A stretch of DNA of 64,000 bases from Chryseobacterium gregarium DSM 19109. GTDB lineage: Bacteria > Bacteroidota > Bacteroidia > Flavobacteriales > Weeksellaceae. Both the position numbers and the translations under genes were made by a program. Shown in pieces: positions 52,980 to 61,079 of this stretch; within the stretch, counting starts at the first letter, position 1, and every line of letters begins with the position of its first letter. The notes below the pieces were generated by a model. It did no database searches. It saw only the letters and a program-made list of their open reading frames with translations, and was not told the DNA's origin. The stretch is taken from contig NZ_AUMU01000002.1 in assembly GCF_000430845.1 (NCBI RefSeq), positions 310,001 through 374,000 of the forward strand. The letters run 5' to 3'.

Positions 52980-54566
52980 TTACCCCACCGTCGGCGTATC
53001 CTCTTCTTTCAGAATCTTTTTCTCTTTCATGGACAGCATCATTCTTTCGCATTTGTATTTTTCCCAGTCGAAAGTATGGAGGAAATCCAGGGCCGCCCGG
53101 AATCCGCGGTTGAAAAGTTCTTCTTTTTCTTCCCGTTTCATAAAGAAGTTCAGCCAGCTGCTGGTGCCGCAGTTGACGCTCTGGATGCTGAACAGGTGGT
53201 AAAAGGTATGTTTGGTCAGGAACGTCTTGTCATTAAAGCCTCTTAAAGTATCAATGATATTTCCTGCGTAGGTAAGGGGCGATTTTAAAATCTCTTCACT
53301 GGTTTTTCCTTTTTCGGAAAGGATATCCGAGTCGCTGGTCAGCTGTACGCCGAACAAGGGCATCCTCGGATAAAAAATATCGGCAGCATGGAAGAGGTCG
53401 ATCGGGAAATTCGAAATGCTTCCGCCATCGATAAAAATGCCGACAGGATGGATGTGTTCCGGCTGGGTGTTCATCCAGAATTTCCATGCGTATTTCACCG
53501 AGTCATCTTCTTTATTGATCCTTTTCTGCAACGGCTCAAAAAAGAACGGGACTGACATGGAAGCACGGACAAATTCTGCCGGACTGATGTGCTTCAGTTC
53601 CTCTTCAGACCAGTACAGATTGGCCATTGTCGGCAGTTCAACCTTTATTTTAGCATTGATATCGGTGGTCACCACAATATATTCGGATTTCAGCAGATAG
53701 AAAGGGTCTTTCCTATAATAGTCATTGTTGACCGTGCTGTCAAAGAAAATCCGGTACCGGATCTCGTCGATATGTTTTTTATTGTTTTCACGGATCTCAT
53801 CGATGCTTTTCAGGGCGATGTCATAATATTCCGTACCGTTTCCATAGCGGTAATCCAGGTTAAGGTTTCCCCCCGATTGTACAAATTTCTCATTAAGCTG
53901 GGCAACGGTTTTGATGCCGAAACCATCCAGCACCTCTTTCATCTGCGTCAGAAAAGTATTTCCCGGATTCAGCCCTGAATTCCTTGTCTTCAGATCATGG
54001 TAAAGCTTCATCAGGTAAATTACGCCGATGATCACCAGCAGTAATGGGACGGAAAAAAGTATTTTCGTTTCCCAGAGGGCTTTCGTCGGAAGAACAAAGG
54101 CCAGGATTCCAAACACGACGAGTACGGTAACGGCAATGTAAGCATTGATTTTCAGGAAATTTTTATTGTTGAGCATTGCATGGATGGTCGTTTTTACATA
54201 CGGCTTTCCATCCATGAAATCAGCAAATTTCCAGTTGAGCAGGATATCCCTGATGACTTTGCTTTTGGCCTCTTCCTTCGTTTTACAGGCTGCAATCAGC
54301 ATGGTGTTGATGGCTCCGGCACTTGTCCCTGCCACCTTCAGGAACCGGATCCCGAAAATCTCCAGTCCGTACAGGTAACCCACGAGCGCACTACCCCAGA
54401 CACCGCCGCCTTCCTGTACGAACTCTACATACTGGTGGCCTTCCGCATCCAGAATATCAGAAAATTCTTTGGCCGAAATATTCGTGTACAGGGCCTGCAG
54501 TTTTTCTCTGGACTGAGCCGAAAGTATAGGGTCTTCAAGAATCGTGTTCAGGGTTTCAGGTATCAT
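52980..54566 (-). CDS. Membrane-associated patatin-like phospholipase
   Basis: This 528-residue lipase-like protein has the oxyanion-hole loop EGGGVWG (residues 52-58), the nucleophile motif GTSAG (Ser82) and the catalytic Asp in IDGGSISNFPIDLF toward the C-terminal half. Two adjacent hydrophobic helices at about 142-162 and 170-190 interrupt the patatin fold, so the enzyme is probably membrane-anchored through an insertion. The substrate is likely a phospholipid or other acyl ester. Insertion of transmembrane helices inside the domain is uncommon in this family. Confidence 0.88.
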   Translation of the reverse strand: MIPETLNTILEDPILSAQSREKLQALYTNISAKEFSDILDAEGHQYVEFVQEGGGVWGSALVGYLYGLEIFGIRFLKVAGTSAGAINTMLIAACKTKEEAKSKVIRDILLNWKFADFMDGKPYVKTTIHAMLNNKNFLKINAYIAVTVLVVFGILAFVLPTKALWETKILFSVPLLLVIIGVIYLMKLYHDLKTRNSGLNPGNTFLTQMKEVLDGFGIKTVAQLNEKFVQSGGNLNLDYRYGNGTEYYDIALKSIDEIRENNKKHIDEIRYRIFFDSTVNNDYYRKDPFYLLKSEYIVVTTDINAKIKVELPTMANLYWSEEELKHISPAEFVRASMSVPFFFEPLQKRINKEDDSVKYAWKFWMNTQPEHIHPVGIFIDGGSISNFPIDLFHAADIFYPRMPLFGVQLTSDSDILSEKGKTSEEILKSPLTYAGNIIDTLRGFNDKTFLTKHTFYHLFSIQSVNCGTSSWLNFFMKREEKEELFNRGFRAALDFLHTFDWEKYKCERMMLSMKEKKILKEEDTPTVG

Positions 54567-54824
54567 GGCTTGTGTATTGGTGTTTTAGAGTATCATAGGA
54601 ACAGAATAAATTCAGTGGATATTGGCAGATTTTTGATTTGCTATCATGCAAGAAGGTCATGAGTTTATGTATTGTCCGGCTTTAATTCCTCTTAAATTAA
54701 CAAGCAGATAATTAACTTTTTTAAATAGGATTTAAGTTTTTATCCGTTAAATTTTGGTAGTTGTTTGCCTGTTGCCTGATTCAAAATTAAATGTTATCCA
54801 AAGGGTTTCATATGCCCGGATCCG

Positions 54825-55724
54825 TTACCATTGTTTCCTGCGGGCATAGATAAAGGTACAGATCACAACCACAGCCATAACGCCTAATGTAATAAAATAA
54901 CCGTATTTTTGATGCAGCTCCGGCATATTGTCGAAGTTCATTCCGTATAATCCCGCAATAAAGGTAATCGGCAAAAAGTAAACCGAATAGATCGCCAGTA
55001 CCTTCATCACCTGATTGGCTTTTTGATCCGAAAGTGCCAGGAACATGCCGATTAAGTTGGTAATCTGAATATTAAGGTGATCGAAATCGGCAACCACATC
55101 TTTATGTTTGTCCTTTAAATCCACTACTTCAGAATCCTGAAGCCCCAGAAGCTTGAATTTATCGATCGCATCCGCAGAAATGGTCAGTACCCTGAAGTTC
55201 AGTCCCGATTTTCTCTTCAGTTTATACAGTCTCCGGATCTGGCTGGTGTGATTGGTATTTTTCAGGAAAATTTCGTTTTCGATATTGTCCATGGTTTCAA
55301 ACAGGCTGATCGATTCATCATCGAAACTTTTCATGATCAGCAAAGCAATTTTCAAAATGATACTTTCAGGAGTCATTTCCTGTTTATTATCCGAAATCTG
55401 CTTTCTTGTTTCAGAAATGCTTTTGGTTTTCATGCGGTGGACGGTGATGATGGTCTGTCCTAAAAGGAAAATCCCGATTTTCGTGCTGATATCGCTGATG
55501 GTGTTGAGATTTTTGCGCTCCAGTTCAGTGCTTTCACGGAGGAGGAAAAACCTGATGCTTCCGCTCTCTTCATATTTTGGTAAATGGTTAGGATCCAGTG
55601 TGTCTTCCAGAAGAAGATGGTTGATATTATACCGTTCATGTAAATATTTGATGTCTTCGTCGGTCGGAGCTTCCACATCCACCCATTCACACTGGGAATC
55701 TCTGTAAATTGTATCAATTGGCAT
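54825..55724 (-). CDS. corA: CorA-type magnesium/cobalt transporter
   Basis: This 299-residue protein has a soluble N-terminal region (1-230) with a long stalk helix and two C-terminal membrane spans (about 237-257 and 273-292). The first ends in the invariant YGMN motif (AGLYGMNFDNMPE), and the final residues are basic (YARRKQW). It forms pentameric Mg2+ (or Co2+) channels. The start region reads TATTTTTA-CGGT-ATG, again a -7-like box with 4-nt spacing. Upstream gap to fabH is 71 nt, divergent. Confidence 0.94.
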   Translation of the reverse strand: MPIDTIYRDSQCEWVDVEAPTDEDIKYLHERYNINHLLLEDTLDPNHLPKYEESGSIRFFLLRESTELERKNLNTISDISTKIGIFLLGQTIITVHRMKTKSISETRKQISDNKQEMTPESIILKIALLIMKSFDDESISLFETMDNIENEIFLKNTNHTSQIRRLYKLKRKSGLNFRVLTISADAIDKFKLLGLQDSEVVDLKDKHKDVVADFDHLNIQITNLIGMFLALSDQKANQVMKVLAIYSVYFLPITFIAGLYGMNFDNMPELHQKYGYFITLGVMAVVVICTFIYARRKQW

Positions 55725-55769
55725 ACCGTAAAAATAAAGTATTTTAAAAAACGATGTATTAAATAAGTT

Positions 55770-55777
55770 TATCTTTG
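55770..55777 (+). promoter_or_regulatory. -7 box (TATCTTTG) of the fabH-like gene
   Basis: An exact TAnnTTTG match 18 nt before the ATG at 55796, in the divergent 71-nt region shared with corA. No clear TTTG at -33. Confidence 0.45.
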
Positions 55778-55795
55778 TTAAAATTAAAAAACTAT

Positions 55796-56818
55796 ATGAT
55801 TAAAAGTACAATAAAAGGAATCGGATTTTATGTTCCGGATAATGTTGTTACGAATGATGATTTAGCTGCACTAATGGATACCAATGATGAGTGGATTACG
55901 GAAAGAACGGGGATCAGGGAAAGAAGACACCGTAAAAACCGGAATGATTCTCAGGAAACCACTGCTTATTTAGGTTTTAAAGCTTCAGAAAAAGCGATTG
56001 CTGATGCCGGACTGACGGCTCAGGATATTGATTATATTGTTTTTGCCACCCTTTCTCCGGATTATTATTTTCCGGGATGCGGCGTCCTGCTTCAGGATAT
56101 GCTGGGATGTGATACCATCGGGGCCCTGGATGTGAGGAACCAGTGTTCAGGATTCATTTATGCCATGAGTGTGGCCCATGCCTTCATCAAATCGGGAATG
56201 TATAAAAATATTCTGGTAGTCGGGGCTGAGGTTCATTCTTTCGGACTGGACTTTTCCGATGAAGGAAGAGGGGTTTCCGTGATCTTCGGGGACGGGGCCG
56301 GAGCCGTTGTGCTTTCCGCAACCATCGATGATAATGCAGGCGGTATTTTAGCCGTTAATATGCACTCGGAAGGGAAATTTGCCGATGAACTGTGTACGCA
56401 GTTCCCGGGATCCAAATTCGGATGGAGCGACCGGATGAGAAAAGAGCCGGAAAACGTAACCAATAAGGAAGTGTACCCGATCATGAACGGGAATTTCGTA
56501 TTTAAAAATGCGGTTACACGATTCCCTGAAACCATGCAGGAAGCTTTGGATAAAGCCGGAAAAACCATTGATGACCTGGATATGTTCATCCCGCATCAGG
56601 CCAATCTCAGGATTGCCCAGTTTGTGCAGCAGAAGTTCGGGCTGCCGGATGAAAAGATCCATAACAACATCCAGAAATACGGCAACACAACGGCAGCCTC
56701 CATTCCGATTGCATTAAGCGAAGCCATTGAGCTTGGTAAAATCAGAAGGGGAGACCTGGTGCTTCTTTCCGCTTTCGGAAGCGGATTTACATGGGGAAGT
56801 ATTTTGTTTGAATACTAA
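55796..56818 (+). CDS. fabH: 3-oxoacyl-ACP synthase III family protein
   Basis: This 340-residue thiolase-fold condensing enzyme has catalytic Cys117 (NQCSGF), His267 (IPHQANLRI) and Asn297 (YGNTTAASIPIAL), the KASIII triad in normal order. It joins acyl-CoA primers to malonyl-ACP at the start of fatty-acid synthesis; in Flavobacteriia this gives branched chains. The start at 55796 (MIKSTIKGIGFYVPDNVVTNDDL) was chosen over the upstream ATG because it aligns with the family. It is an isolated gene, so a second role (for example aryl polyene or other specialised lipid) is possible. Confidence 0.9.
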   Translation: MIKSTIKGIGFYVPDNVVTNDDLAALMDTNDEWITERTGIRERRHRKNRNDSQETTAYLGFKASEKAIADAGLTAQDIDYIVFATLSPDYYFPGCGVLLQDMLGCDTIGALDVRNQCSGFIYAMSVAHAFIKSGMYKNILVVGAEVHSFGLDFSDEGRGVSVIFGDGAGAVVLSATIDDNAGGILAVNMHSEGKFADELCTQFPGSKFGWSDRMRKEPENVTNKEVYPIMNGNFVFKNAVTRFPETMQEALDKAGKTIDDLDMFIPHQANLRIAQFVQQKFGLPDEKIHNNIQKYGNTTAASIPIALSEAIELGKIRRGDLVLLSAFGSGFTWGSILFEY

Positions 56819-56852
56819 ATCATTATTCAGTAAGTAAATAATTCAATTGTTA

Positions 56853-56895
56853 TCATATAAAACCGCCGTCTGTTACAGACGGCGGTTTTATATGA
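56853..56895. terminator. Bidirectional terminator between fabH and the XRE gene
   Basis: A perfect dyad centred on 56874; each arm about 20 nt, core AAAACCGCCGTCTG. A/T-rich flanks on both sides serve both converging genes. Confidence 0.88.
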
Positions 56896-56914
56896 TTGAC
56901 ATAAGTAAAACTGA

Positions 56915-57313
56915 TTACGGTTTTAAAATTCTTTCTATTAATTTATTCTGCATTTCCATGAGTTGACTAATCTGTTCCTGTTGCCTGCTGATCTGTTCCT
57001 GGTTTTGCGCCAGACTTTTAAACAAATCGATGTCAGTATTATTATTTATAGTAGATACATGGATATTGCCTACAGCTGAATTATTGCTTGTCTCTACATT
57101 AAAAATCGTATCACCTTCTAAAAAGTATTGGGGTTCTACTTTAAAAAATTCAGCGACTCTCTGCATAAAAATAAAGTCCAGTTTTTCAATGTTGCCGTTT
57201 TCTATTTTGCTGAGATAGCTTTGTGAAACATCCAGTCGAAAGGCCAGATCTTCCTGAGACATTTCTTTCTGTTCTCTCAGTTTCTTTATTTTGAAACCAA
57301 CGCTGTTATTCAT
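56915..57313 (-). CDS. XRE family transcriptional regulator with C-terminal coiled coil
   Basis: This 132-residue protein has a Cro/C1-type HTH in residues 7-62 (IKKLREQKEMSQEDLAFRLDVSQSYLSKIENGNIEKLD). The C-terminal part contains a Gln-rich helix (LAQNQEQISRQQEQISQLMEMQNKLIERIL, about 101-130), probably an oligomerisation coiled coil. Targets are unknown. The small exported protein and GLPGLI genes start divergently 177 nt away. Confidence 0.9.
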   Translation of the reverse strand: MNNSVGFKIKKLREQKEMSQEDLAFRLDVSQSYLSKIENGNIEKLDFIFMQRVAEFFKVEPQYFLEGDTIFNVETSNNSAVGNIHVSTINNNTDIDLFKSLAQNQEQISRQQEQISQLMEMQNKLIERILKP

Positions 57314-57490
57314 AATGTTTGGAAATTGAAATGTAAAGATAATCTTTTTATAAGAATCTTTTTATTCCAAATAGAATAGCTTTTTATTCTGTACGGAATT
57401 GCCGGGTAGGGAACAGTATTTTATTTTTGGGAAAAGTTTCGCGAAATACTTTTAGTTTAAAAAAATAGTTTAATTTTAAATTTCAACCAA

Positions 57491-57790
57491 ATGAAAAAAT
57501 TTATTTTATTAGCCGCTTTTGGAATTGTCGGATTGATAAGCGCGAAAAACATTGACGAAAAAAAAGCCACTAAAGAAAAACAGGAAACAGTTCAGGAAAA
57601 TAGATGCTCAGAATCTGAGGCATTAAGAATGCAATGTTTTGAATATTCAATGTGGATTCCTTGTCAGGATTTTTTTATTAATGATCAAGTTTGCTGGGGT
57701 GACGGCACGGGCGTTCCCACATGGGACGACGCTTGGAACTGCATGAATGAAAATGGTGAAATGGCGATATTTCACTTTTGTGGTGGATAA
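57491..57790 (+). CDS. Small exported Cys-rich protein
   Basis: This is a 99-residue protein with a signal peptide (residues 1-18, ending LISAK). A Lys/Glu-rich linker (19-37) precedes a region with six Cys (39, 49, 58, 68, 83, 97), enough for three disulfides, and several Trp; it ends CGG. No family was recognised. It precedes a GLPGLI-family gene by 59 nt on the same strand. The leader is a Sec-type signal rather than a GG leader. It could be a small secreted effector or structural peptide. Confidence 0.7.
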   Translation: MKKFILLAAFGIVGLISAKNIDEKKATKEKQETVQENRCSESEALRMQCFEYSMWIPCQDFFINDQVCWGDGTGVPTWDDAWNCMNENGEMAIFHFCGG

Positions 57791-57849
57791 TAAGATATAA
57801 ATCAAAGAAAGTCTCAGAAATATGACTTTATTAAAATACAAATTAAATT

Positions 57850-58638
57850 ATGCGAATATTTCTTTTCATTTTATTACTTTTTGTTAATGTTTTTTATGCT
57901 CAGAACTTAGAAAGTTCCAATATCAAATGTAATTATCTAACAAAATTTTTAATAGATACAACAGATATCAATACCAGAAAAGAAGAAATAACCGGTTTAT
58001 GGATTGGTAAAAATACTTCTATTTTCAAAAGTGATCAGAAAGCCAGATATGATTCTTTGGCTAAGGAATCGGCCAGAAATAGCTTCCAAAATCCTGTAAA
58101 CGGAAAGGTTATTCTTGATTTTTCAAAAATTCCCAGAGCTCATTTTATTCCTGAAGTATTTAAAAATGGAAATAAATTGGAAATTTTTGATAAGGTTTTA
58201 AATGTAAACTATGCTTATGAATCCGATCAGAAAATGAACTGGACGTTACTAGATGAAACTAAAATCATAAGTACTTATAGATGCAGAAAAGCAGTAGGAA
58301 AATACCGTAATAAAAATATTACGGCATGGTACACAGAGGAGATTCCTGTTTCCGAAGGGCCTTATACCTTTAAAGGATTGCCCGGTTTAGTCGTTGAAGT
58401 CTATGATGATAGAGATTTTTTTCATTTTACGCTGGTAAAACTGAAAAATATAAGTGAGTTAATTACACCCATTAAAAATGCAATCAATACAGATTATCAA
58501 AGATTTTTAAAAAAAAGGGTTGATTATCAGAATGATCCGGCAGGAGCTTATTTTGTAGCCACAGGAAGAACTACCCCTAAAGAACTGAAAGGAAAAATTG
58601 AAAAAATGCATAGAAGTAATAATAATCACTTAGATTAA
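57850..58638 (+). CDS. GLPGLI family protein
   Basis: This 262-residue exported protein has a signal peptide (1-17, ending FYAQ). It carries the family motif as GPYTFKGLPGLVVEVYDDRDFFHFTL at about residues 171-196, and STYRCRKAVGKYRNKNITAWYTEEIPVSEGPY before it, both typical of this Bacteroidota-specific family of unknown function. The two genes (Cys-rich peptide and GLPGLI) form a probable operon. GLPGLI genes are often found beside small secreted peptides or TonB receptors; their role is unknown. Confidence 0.85.
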   Translation: MRIFLFILLLFVNVFYAQNLESSNIKCNYLTKFLIDTTDINTRKEEITGLWIGKNTSIFKSDQKARYDSLAKESARNSFQNPVNGKVILDFSKIPRAHFIPEVFKNGNKLEIFDKVLNVNYAYESDQKMNWTLLDETKIISTYRCRKAVGKYRNKNITAWYTEEIPVSEGPYTFKGLPGLVVEVYDDRDFFHFTLVKLKNISELITPIKNAINTDYQRFLKKRVDYQNDPAGAYFVATGRTTPKELKGKIEKMHRSNNNHLD

Positions 58639-58689
58639 TCACTTATTCTTCGTTCCCATGAAAAGAAATAATCAGAATTTTAATTAAAT

Positions 58690-58730
58690 GAAAAAGGCTA
58701 CTGCAATGCGGTAGCCTTTCATTTTTTATA
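58690..58730. terminator. Terminator between the GLPGLI and thioredoxin-like genes
   Basis: AAAGGCTAC (58693-58701) pairs with GTAGCCTTT (58711-58719), the inner TGC/GCG extends it, and T-rich sequence follows on the plus side. A-rich sequence before it lets it serve the converging minus-strand gene too. Confidence 0.75.
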
Positions 58731-58739
58731 AATTATATT

Positions 58740-59909
58740 CTATTGAACTTGTAAGCTTTTCAGAAGTTTTTCCGTATCGGAAGCATCTTCTCCTGAACTT
58801 TTAGCCAGCTGTACGGATTTCTCAGCCCAGATTTTTGCATTTTTCTTATCCCCGATCTTATTGTAAAGATTGGCCAGGGTATCGGTGTTGGCATAATTCT
58901 CGTCTTTCTTCACCGATTCCTGTGCCCAGGTTACGGCTTTCTGCAAAGCTTCCTTATTGGTCACATTCTCGAAAAAGTTCCATGCCACAGAATTCAGCTC
59001 CTCGGAACCTGCTGCTGCGGGATCTTTGTAAAGATCAATCGTCAGCTTTTCATAGGTCGGGATATCTTTATCTTTCAGGGCTCTTCCTGCTTTTATCCTG
59101 GTCAGGACTTTTACGGCCTCATCCTTTGTCATAAATTTCTGCGCCTCTGTCATGAAGTATGGCTCGTTCCATTTTTTCGTATCAGGATTGTAGGACTTTT
59201 TAATCACGGTATTCAGCTTGACGTTCTTATCGAACGCTTCATACTTTTCTGCAGGGAAGATTTTAGTGATCTCCGTTTTTTTTGCCTGGAAGGTTTTGTA
59301 AAGAGGGCTTTCGGTGCTCTGTGTTCCGGAAAGCAGCATCTGAACGTCATCTTTGTCAAATTCTGTTTTACCGCTGAAATACCGTTCCATTACTCTTGCT
59401 GCAAAATCAGCATCATTGTAAATAGTAAGCCCGGCAAGGTTTTTCAGGAATTCAGGATCTTTTTCGCCGGCTTCGAATTTTTGCTTTAAGGTGCCTAATC
59501 TCTTACCGGGATCACCTGCATCTTTTGCAAACTGGATGAAGTCATTTTCCTCTACATAGCCTAGGGTTCTGTGGACCACTTCACCGTTTCCGTCGATAAA
59601 AAGATAAGTAGGGAAGGCTTTCACATTGTATTTTTTGGCAAGATCAACGCCTTCGCCTTTTTCCATGTCAATCTTGGCATTAACGAAGTGCGAATTGTAG
59701 TAATCTCCCACAGCCTTCTGCGGGAATACATTCTTTACCATCAGTTTACAAGGTCCGCACCATGAAGCGTAGGCATCCACGAATATAAGCTTGTTTTCCT
59801 TTTTGGCTTTTGCCAGAATGGTGGAGAAGTTGGTGTCTTCAAATTTGATCCCCTGTGCCAGAGTCATGGCTCCGATAAAAAGGGCGGAGAATATTGTCAG
59901 TTTTTTCAT
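58740..59909 (-). CDS. Exported thioredoxin-fold protein
   Basis: This 389-residue protein has a signal peptide (1-19, ending TLAQ), followed by a thioredoxin domain with an active CGPC site (Cys51, Cys54) in the order YASWCGPCKLMVKNVF and VKAFPTYLFIDGNGEVV. From about residue 140 the protein is helical and ends with TPR-like units (AVTWAQESVKKDENYANTDTLANLYNKIGDKKNAKIWAEKSVQLAK). It probably acts in periplasmic thiol reduction or disulfide handling; a partner is unknown. Confidence 0.88.
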   Translation of the reverse strand: MKKLTIFSALFIGAMTLAQGIKFEDTNFSTILAKAKKENKLIFVDAYASWCGPCKLMVKNVFPQKAVGDYYNSHFVNAKIDMEKGEGVDLAKKYNVKAFPTYLFIDGNGEVVHRTLGYVEENDFIQFAKDAGDPGKRLGTLKQKFEAGEKDPEFLKNLAGLTIYNDADFAARVMERYFSGKTEFDKDDVQMLLSGTQSTESPLYKTFQAKKTEITKIFPAEKYEAFDKNVKLNTVIKKSYNPDTKKWNEPYFMTEAQKFMTKDEAVKVLTRIKAGRALKDKDIPTYEKLTIDLYKDPAAAGSEELNSVAWNFFENVTNKEALQKAVTWAQESVKKDENYANTDTLANLYNKIGDKKNAKIWAEKSVQLAKSSGEDASDTEKLLKSLQVQ

Positions 59910-60239
59910 AGTACTCTTTATTGATTACAAATGTAATAATTATGATAATACATAAGTCTCTGTATGGTAAAAATAGTTACAGCCTGAGTTGGATTGTTTT
60001 TCCGGGATTAAGTTAAAATGATAAAATGAAAACAATAAATTCTTTAACGGGTAAGATTCCATTAAAAAAATTAATGTAAAATAGTAATTGTATTAAAATA
60101 TATTTTGCGGAAAAGTGAAATCAGAAGGTGTTTTACCTGGTTTTATTTTCAAATAATGTTTTTTAACCGTAAGATGTATTCAGTTCCAATCTGTTCTTAA
60201 AAACAAAAAACCGCAGAAGTCAGGTCCTGCGGTTTCTAT
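59910..60239. other. Intergenic stretch with no gene
   Basis: No supported gene in these 330 nt. They hold the divergent-side upstream region of the thioredoxin-like gene and the terminator of the small lipoprotein at 60208-60235. Confidence 0.5.
60208..60235 (-). terminator. Intrinsic terminator of the 67-residue lipoprotein gene
   Basis: AAACCGCAG pairs with CTGCGGTTT around a 10-nt loop; on the minus strand a T run (complement of 60202-60210) follows. Confidence 0.75.
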
Positions 60240-60443
60240 TTATTTTGTTGCTGCCGTGTCGGCTTTCATTTTTATACTGTCGGCTGTAGCAGATTCAGAA
60301 TGAGAAGCTGCGCTTTCTCCCATATTATTTCTCATATGGTCTTTATTGTGCTCATCTTTAAATTCTTCCCGTTTCTCTTTATTCTGTGCACAGCTTGCCA
60401 AAAAAAGAGCGCTTAAAACAGCTCCCGCTAATAATGTTCTCAT
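60240..60443 (-). CDS. Small lipoprotein of unknown function
   Basis: This 67-residue protein has a signal and lipobox (MRTLLAGAVLSALFLASC, Cys18). The rest is a hydrophilic, low-complexity chain rich in Lys, Glu, His, Ser and Ala, probably unstructured. Its promoter region contains a heptanucleotide tandem repeat. It resembles the second small lipoprotein just upstream in layout, not in sequence. Confidence 0.7.
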   Translation of the reverse strand: MRTLLAGAVLSALFLASCAQNKEKREEFKDEHNKDHMRNNMGESAASHSESATADSIKMKADTAATK

Positions 60444-60469
60444 AACAGTTTTTTAATGTTTAGTACGAT

Positions 60470-60477
60470 CAAATATA
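60470..60477 (-). promoter_or_regulatory. -7 box (TATATTTG) of the 67-residue lipoprotein gene
   Basis: An exact minus-strand TAnnTTTG match 26 nt before the ATG. The place where a -33 box would lie is occupied by the GATAAAA repeat. Confidence 0.5.
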
Positions 60478-60486
60478 ATCAATTAA

Positions 60487-60521
60487 GATAAAAGATAAAA
60501 GATAAAAGATAAAAGATAAAA
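60487..60521. repeat. Five tandem copies of GATAAAA
   Basis: Five exact 7-bp units run without interruption (TTTTATC on the minus strand). They lie directly upstream of the -7 box of the lipoprotein gene, covering its -33 region. Confidence 0.9.
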
Positions 60522-60602
60522 ATACCTTTTAAACTTCAATACCATGAGACGGAGATTGAATTACGTCCAGAGCCGGATTATACAGGCAGATATGAACATG
60601 GT

Positions 60603-60636
60603 AAAAAAAAATCCACAAAATTATATTGTGGATTTT
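60603..60636 (-). terminator. Intrinsic terminator of the 75-residue lipoprotein gene
   Basis: An 11-bp perfect stem (AAAATCCACAA / TTGTGGATTTT) with loop AATTATA. On the minus strand the A run at 60603-60611 gives the T tract. Confidence 0.8.
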
Positions 60637-60658
60637 CTAATGCCGGTAAATGCCGGAT

Positions 60659-60886
60659 TTATCTGGCAGGTGTTGCAGTAGCAGCTGAATCCGTTCCCGC
60701 TGCCACGCTGTCAGTAGCCACTCTTGCGGTGTTCATCGTGTCTGTGGTTGCCGGTGTGCTCTGCATCGTATTGTCTGCTGCTGCTGCTGTCGAGTCCGAA
60801 GTAGCTGTTGACATTGAAGATTCTTTGGTTCCGCAGCTTATGGTAACTAATCCCAATACAACAGCTGCTAACATTACTTTTTTCAT
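60659..60886 (-). CDS. Small Ala/Thr/Ser-rich lipoprotein
   Basis: This 75-residue protein has a lipobox (MKKVMLAAVVLGLVTISC, Cys18), then a low-complexity chain almost entirely of Ala, Thr, Ser, Asp and Met with repeated (A/T)TDS(V/A)A units. It is probably a disordered outer-membrane or periplasmic lipoprotein. Function unknown. Confidence 0.7.
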   Translation of the reverse strand: MKKVMLAAVVLGLVTISCGTKESSMSTATSDSTAAAADNTMQSTPATTDTMNTARVATDSVAAGTDSAATATPAR

Positions 60887-61009
60887 AATATTTATTTTTT
60901 GATATGCGATCAGTAACTATCAATAATTATTCCAAAAAAATATTCTGGACATTACCAGAATAGGTCGGAACAGGATTTTTACTCACCAACACAGTTGATT
61001 AATGATCAT

Positions 61010-61040
61010 AAAAAAGCTCCGGGAAATAAATCCCGGAGCT
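61010..61040 (-). terminator. Intrinsic terminator of pruA
   Basis: A 10-bp GC-rich perfect stem (AGCTCCGGGA / TCCCGGAGCT) with loop AATAAA; on the minus strand a T run (complement of 61010-61015) follows. Confidence 0.85.
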
Positions 61041-61079
61041 GTATTGATTAACTGATAAAATTATTTACGGTCCGTTATC

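Noticed and set aside
60641..60658. Short direct repeat (TGCCGGTAAATGCCGG) near the small lipoprotein stop
   Set aside because: Only two copies of a 6-nt unit, which can arise by chance. No feature depends on it.
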